A stretch of 64,000 nt of DNA from Tricholoma matsutake (Eukaryota > Basidiomycota > Agaricomycetes > Agaricales > Tricholomataceae): positions 2,480,001-2,544,000 of the forward strand of contig AP026543.1 in NCBI GenBank assembly GCA_026075535.2, read 5' to 3'. Both the position numbers and the translations under genes were made by a program. Of this stretch, positions 61,344-64,000 are shown one piece after another (positions within the stretch are counted from its first letter, which is position 1; every line of letters begins with the position of its first letter). The notes below the pieces were generated by a model. The model saw nothing but the letters and a program-made list of their open reading frames with translations. It was not told where the DNA came from and ran no database searches.

Positions 61344-61958
61344 GTGGAGACATAGAGAGTTGTAGATAATATGTGCCTATGTACTGCTACAAATGAAACA
61401 GTCTCAGTTGCTATGTAAATTCTGCCTGCCCTGGCACCTCCTCAGGCAGAACTGAAGCTGATTATACCCTAGGCTCGGGGGATAAGTGAGAGATAAGTGT
61501 CAAATTGAGGGCTAAGTAACTTATCCTGGATTGATTTAACATGAACTGATTCAATTTAGGCTTAATTTAAGCTTGATTTAAGAAAAATTGGCTCATTTCT
61601 CAGTTTGATGTAGGGCAAGCAAGCTCAGCTATCTGACATGCTCTTAATTTGGTCACATGCATCTCCTCCGGGTGATAGGTACCTTGATCTAATAATAACA
61701 CCTGCTAATGAGGGGGAGTTGCTTCTTGTGAGGATTTGAGCTGAGCAGCAAATAATAGATAATGATCTGCTCCCACAGTTGTTCTACTACCTGTTAGGCA
61801 GCATATTCTCAGTCTTTACAACCAAGTTTTAATGAGCTTCCTGGCCTAAGGGTTGGTTATTGCTTACATGCATGCACATACTGTAGTACAATGCTTTTAG
61901 AAGTGTATTGTATTGTATGAATTTAATGTGGGAGTCCCACAACTGCCACAGCCTCCCA
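61344..61958. repeat. Long inverted-repeat element L, right arm (about 615 bp)
   Basis: Inverted counterpart of 48080-48694, ending CAACTGCCACAGCCTCCCA at 61958. No target duplication was found outside the tips, so the true ends may differ slightly. Confidence 0.85.
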
Positions 61959-62613
61959 TTGTTGAGGATTGAGGTGAAAGGCTGCACTGGGAGGACAGAC
62001 TGCCAGATATGCTGTGATGCAACTGATGGCCTTGATGGCCTTGGAACAAGCAGTGCATGGCAATCGCTGAATTTACCTCAATTTAACATTCAGTACCTTA
62101 AATCAAATCAAATATACACACTTATGAGTCTATGACATTACATGATAATTTTCTTTTTGAGTAACATTGTCAACAACACATCAACAACAACAATAACAAC
62201 CACCACCAAGCACAACGGCGGTAACAACAACAAGGCGACAGGACCCTGGAAGCTCCTGCAAAGGTTTGTCCAGGATTTAGCATGTTTGAGGGGCAAAATT
62301 TTGCATATACATGTCTGGACTTAAGCATGTTTCAGGCAACTTTCACTGTAGGTTTGTCCAGATTTAGCATGTTTGAGAGGTCAAGATTGATGAAAATTTT
62401 GAAATGTGCCTGTGAAGAATATGTTCCCAACCCAATGACCCTTGGGCACTTTACTCTCACTGAAGTGGCAACCAAGAGCTGGCATACCTTTACTCATGCT
62501 GGTCAGGTACGGCAGGAGGTAGGCAAACTACCAAAATTGAAAATTCATGGAGGGAAAATGGGTAGTAGATAGCCCCACTTTCACTGCTTAATTTTGTCAT
62601 GCTCACACATAAC
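61959..62613. other. Intergenic with a CAA-rich microsatellite
   Basis: Imperfect (CAA/ACA)n tract at about 62168-62236. A motif TTGTCCAGGATTTAGCATGTTTGAGGGG is repeated near 62265, 62315 and 62350. No gene recognised. Confidence 0.45.
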
Positions 62614-62992
62614 TGTTGGAATACAAACTGTGGTGTAAGCTCAGGTTAGGGTTAACCACGGGCAAATCTTACACAGCCACTGGTTGCAAATGTCTCACAC
62701 ATTGTTGAAACTTTTCTATTCTATTTGACTGATTTACTCCACTATGTATTTCAAAGATTGTATTCTACCTACCATATATTAGCTAAAGGCTATGCTTGTA
62801 GTTATGTAGAGTACATAAAACGTGACCTACTTTGTAGTAGCACCTCAGTCTGTTCTATGCTGACTGAGGTGAGCATAACTTCCTTACTGATTATTTATAT
62901 CTTACTAACTTATCATAGTATATCTGATTCCATTAGGTACTATTGAGTATCAATAAAGTCTGTTCTACACTGACTGAGTATATCTGATTCCA
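62614..62992 (+). repeat. 5' LTR of a third Copia element
   Basis: Starts TGTTGGAATAC and ends CTGATTCCA, with short inverted tips, just upstream of a primer site. It contains CTCAGTCTGTTCTATGCTGACTGAG-type inverted repeats (about 62845-62870), and a second partial copy with TATATCTGATTCCATTAGGT occurs just before the end. The end is placed by the TG..CA rule and by the primer site. Confidence 0.65.
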
Positions 62993-62995
62993 TTA

Positions 62996-63007
62996 GGTTA
63001 TGGGCCC
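62996..63007 (+). promoter_or_regulatory. Copia primer-binding site
   Basis: GGTTATGGGCCC, three bases after the LTR end; complementary to the internal part of initiator-Met tRNA as in Drosophila copia. Confidence 0.75.
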
Positions 63008-63080
63008 TGAACTCAGTGTTTAAAGAAACACAAATCATCCACTGTATTGCTTGAAACAAATCTACATGACTATATCCACA

Positions 63081-64000
63081 ATGTCTATGAAACTCAGAGA
63101 TGAATTCCTACGTGTTCCTAAACTCGATGTCGCTGGTTCAAATTGGGTTATCTACAAGGACCTCTTACTTTGGTCGATTGATGCATGAGGCTATCTTCAT
63201 CATATTGATGGCTCAGAGAAGGAACCACTCAATCCCATTGACTGCACTTCAGGCTCACCGCTCACTCAAGAGGAAGAAGCTGAGGAAGTGGAGTGGAAGA
63301 AGTTGCTGAAGGCCTGGAAACAAGGTGAAGCTATTGTCAAGCAACAGATTGCAGGAACAATTCTGGACTCACTGTTTATGAAGATCTGCATGCAAGGCAC
63401 TGCGAAGCAGATTTGGGAAGCACTGTTGAAAGACTTCCAGAACAAGTCTCAGATGGTGTCAGTTGACCTGCACCGCAGACTTCAGGAGGAGAAGTGCCAG
63501 GATAAGGCAGATATCAAAGCTCACTTCAATAAGCTTCAAACCATGCAAGAGGACCTAGCCTCCATGGGACATCCTCCTACTGAACAGGACTTCTATGCCA
63601 TCATCCTTGGATCTCTTCCTCCATCGTACAACCCCTATATCTCCACTGTGAATGCCACATCTAGTGTTCTTGGCACGACCCTCTCATTTGATGCTCACAG
63701 TCACTGAAGAGTATGAATGTCGATCCATGGAGCAGAAAGGGGGCCAGAAGGAGGAGAATTCTGCCTTCTCATCCAATGACTCAAAATCCCAGAAGAAGAA
63801 CATTGAGTGCTTCAACTGCAGAAAGAAGGGTCACAAACAGCCAGAGTGCTGGGCGCCAGGAGGAGGCAAAGAAGGCCAAGGTCCCAATCAGAAAGGAAAG
63901 GGGAAGGCCAAGGAAACTGCTGCAGCTGCAAAAGAGAAGTTGAAAGAGGATGAGAAGGAGGAGGCGTGGTTTGCACTTGCTGAGGCTAACATCATGGACT
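63081..64000 (+). pseudogene. Copia Gag (UBN2 family), running off the window
   Basis: ATG at 63081 gives MSMKLRDEFLRVPKLDVAGS then NWVIYKDLLLWSIDA and an in-frame TGA (63186-63188) at an expected Arg, after which the frame continues: WKKLLKAWKQGEAIVKQQIA, DSLFMKICMQGTAKQIWEAL, LHRRLQEEKCQDKADIKAHF, MQEDLASMGHPPTEQDFYAI. A one-base shift near 63700 leads to VTEEYECRSMEQKGG and the zinc knuckle CFNCRKKGHKQPEC (63810-63852). Gag forms the virus-like particle. Pol would lie beyond the window. Confidence 0.85.

Noticed and set aside
62160..62240. CRISPR-like or structured repeat
   Set aside because: It is an ordinary imperfect CAA microsatellite without regular spacers; CRISPR arrays are not expected in a fungal nucleus.

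Overview
The window looks like repeat-rich nuclear DNA of a filamentous basidiomycete, most likely an Agaricomycete. Evidence: protein-coding genes split by many 45-65 bp GT-AG introns; a Plavaka-type (CACTA/EnSpm-like) transposase relic, a family typical of Agaricomycetes; chromodomain Ty3/Gypsy, Ty1/Copia and DIRS-like retroelements; and several groups of hAT-like non-autonomous elements. The species cannot be named from sequence alone.

Only one stretch, about 26.6-34.2 kb, carries intact host genes. They are aspartate-semialdehyde dehydrogenase (+, one intron), the exosome core subunit RRP43 (+, five introns, starting only 33 bp after the previous stop codon) and the cohesin-like DNA-repair ATPase SMC5 (-, many introns), which converges on RRP43. 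These are housekeeping functions (Asp-family amino-acid synthesis, RNA 3'-end processing, genome maintenance) with no obvious shared pathway.

Left of the island (0-26.5 kb): a decayed Plavaka transposase (0.07-4.3 kb); a 630-bp element with 35-bp terminal inverted repeats (TIRs) (5.4-6.0 kb); tRNA-like SINE heads (7.6, 9.7, 12.8, 14.2, 16.6, 18.4 kb); tandem repeats (8.8, 10.0 kb); a 371-bp fold-back element (13.4 kb); a Ty3/Gypsy relic lacking RT (14.2-16.5 kb); a 3.5-kb TIR element inserted in an unidentified ORF (17.7-21.2 kb); hAT-like elements with exact 8-bp target-site duplications (TSDs) (11.1, 19.6, 21.6 kb) and a larger relative (22.7 kb); and a probable P450 relic (25.1 kb).

Right of the island (34.2-64 kb): a left-truncated Copia (35.1-39.8 kb) containing a hAT-like element; a DIRS-like retroelement with RT, RNase H and part of a tyrosine recombinase (39.8-46.8 kb), split by a 3.4-kb hAT-like element that itself holds a long-TIR element holding three more hAT-like insertions; then a 1.4-kb element with ~610-bp inverted arms, inside which sits a complete Copia (48.9-61.3 kb), inside which sits a complete 7.0-kb chromodomain Ty3/Gypsy (49.2-56.2 kb). 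The window ends in the 5' LTR and gag of a third Copia (+).

The least ordinary signal is a set of short GC-rich hairpins (about 30-45 nt) repeated many times in otherwise different hAT-like and TIR elements. In several copies they lie beside a minus-strand sequence that looks like a 50-65 bp intron (GT donor, CTAAC-like branch point, TTTTAG/GTCAG acceptor). This suggests a mobile, possibly spliced, structured transcript. All function statements for it are inference.
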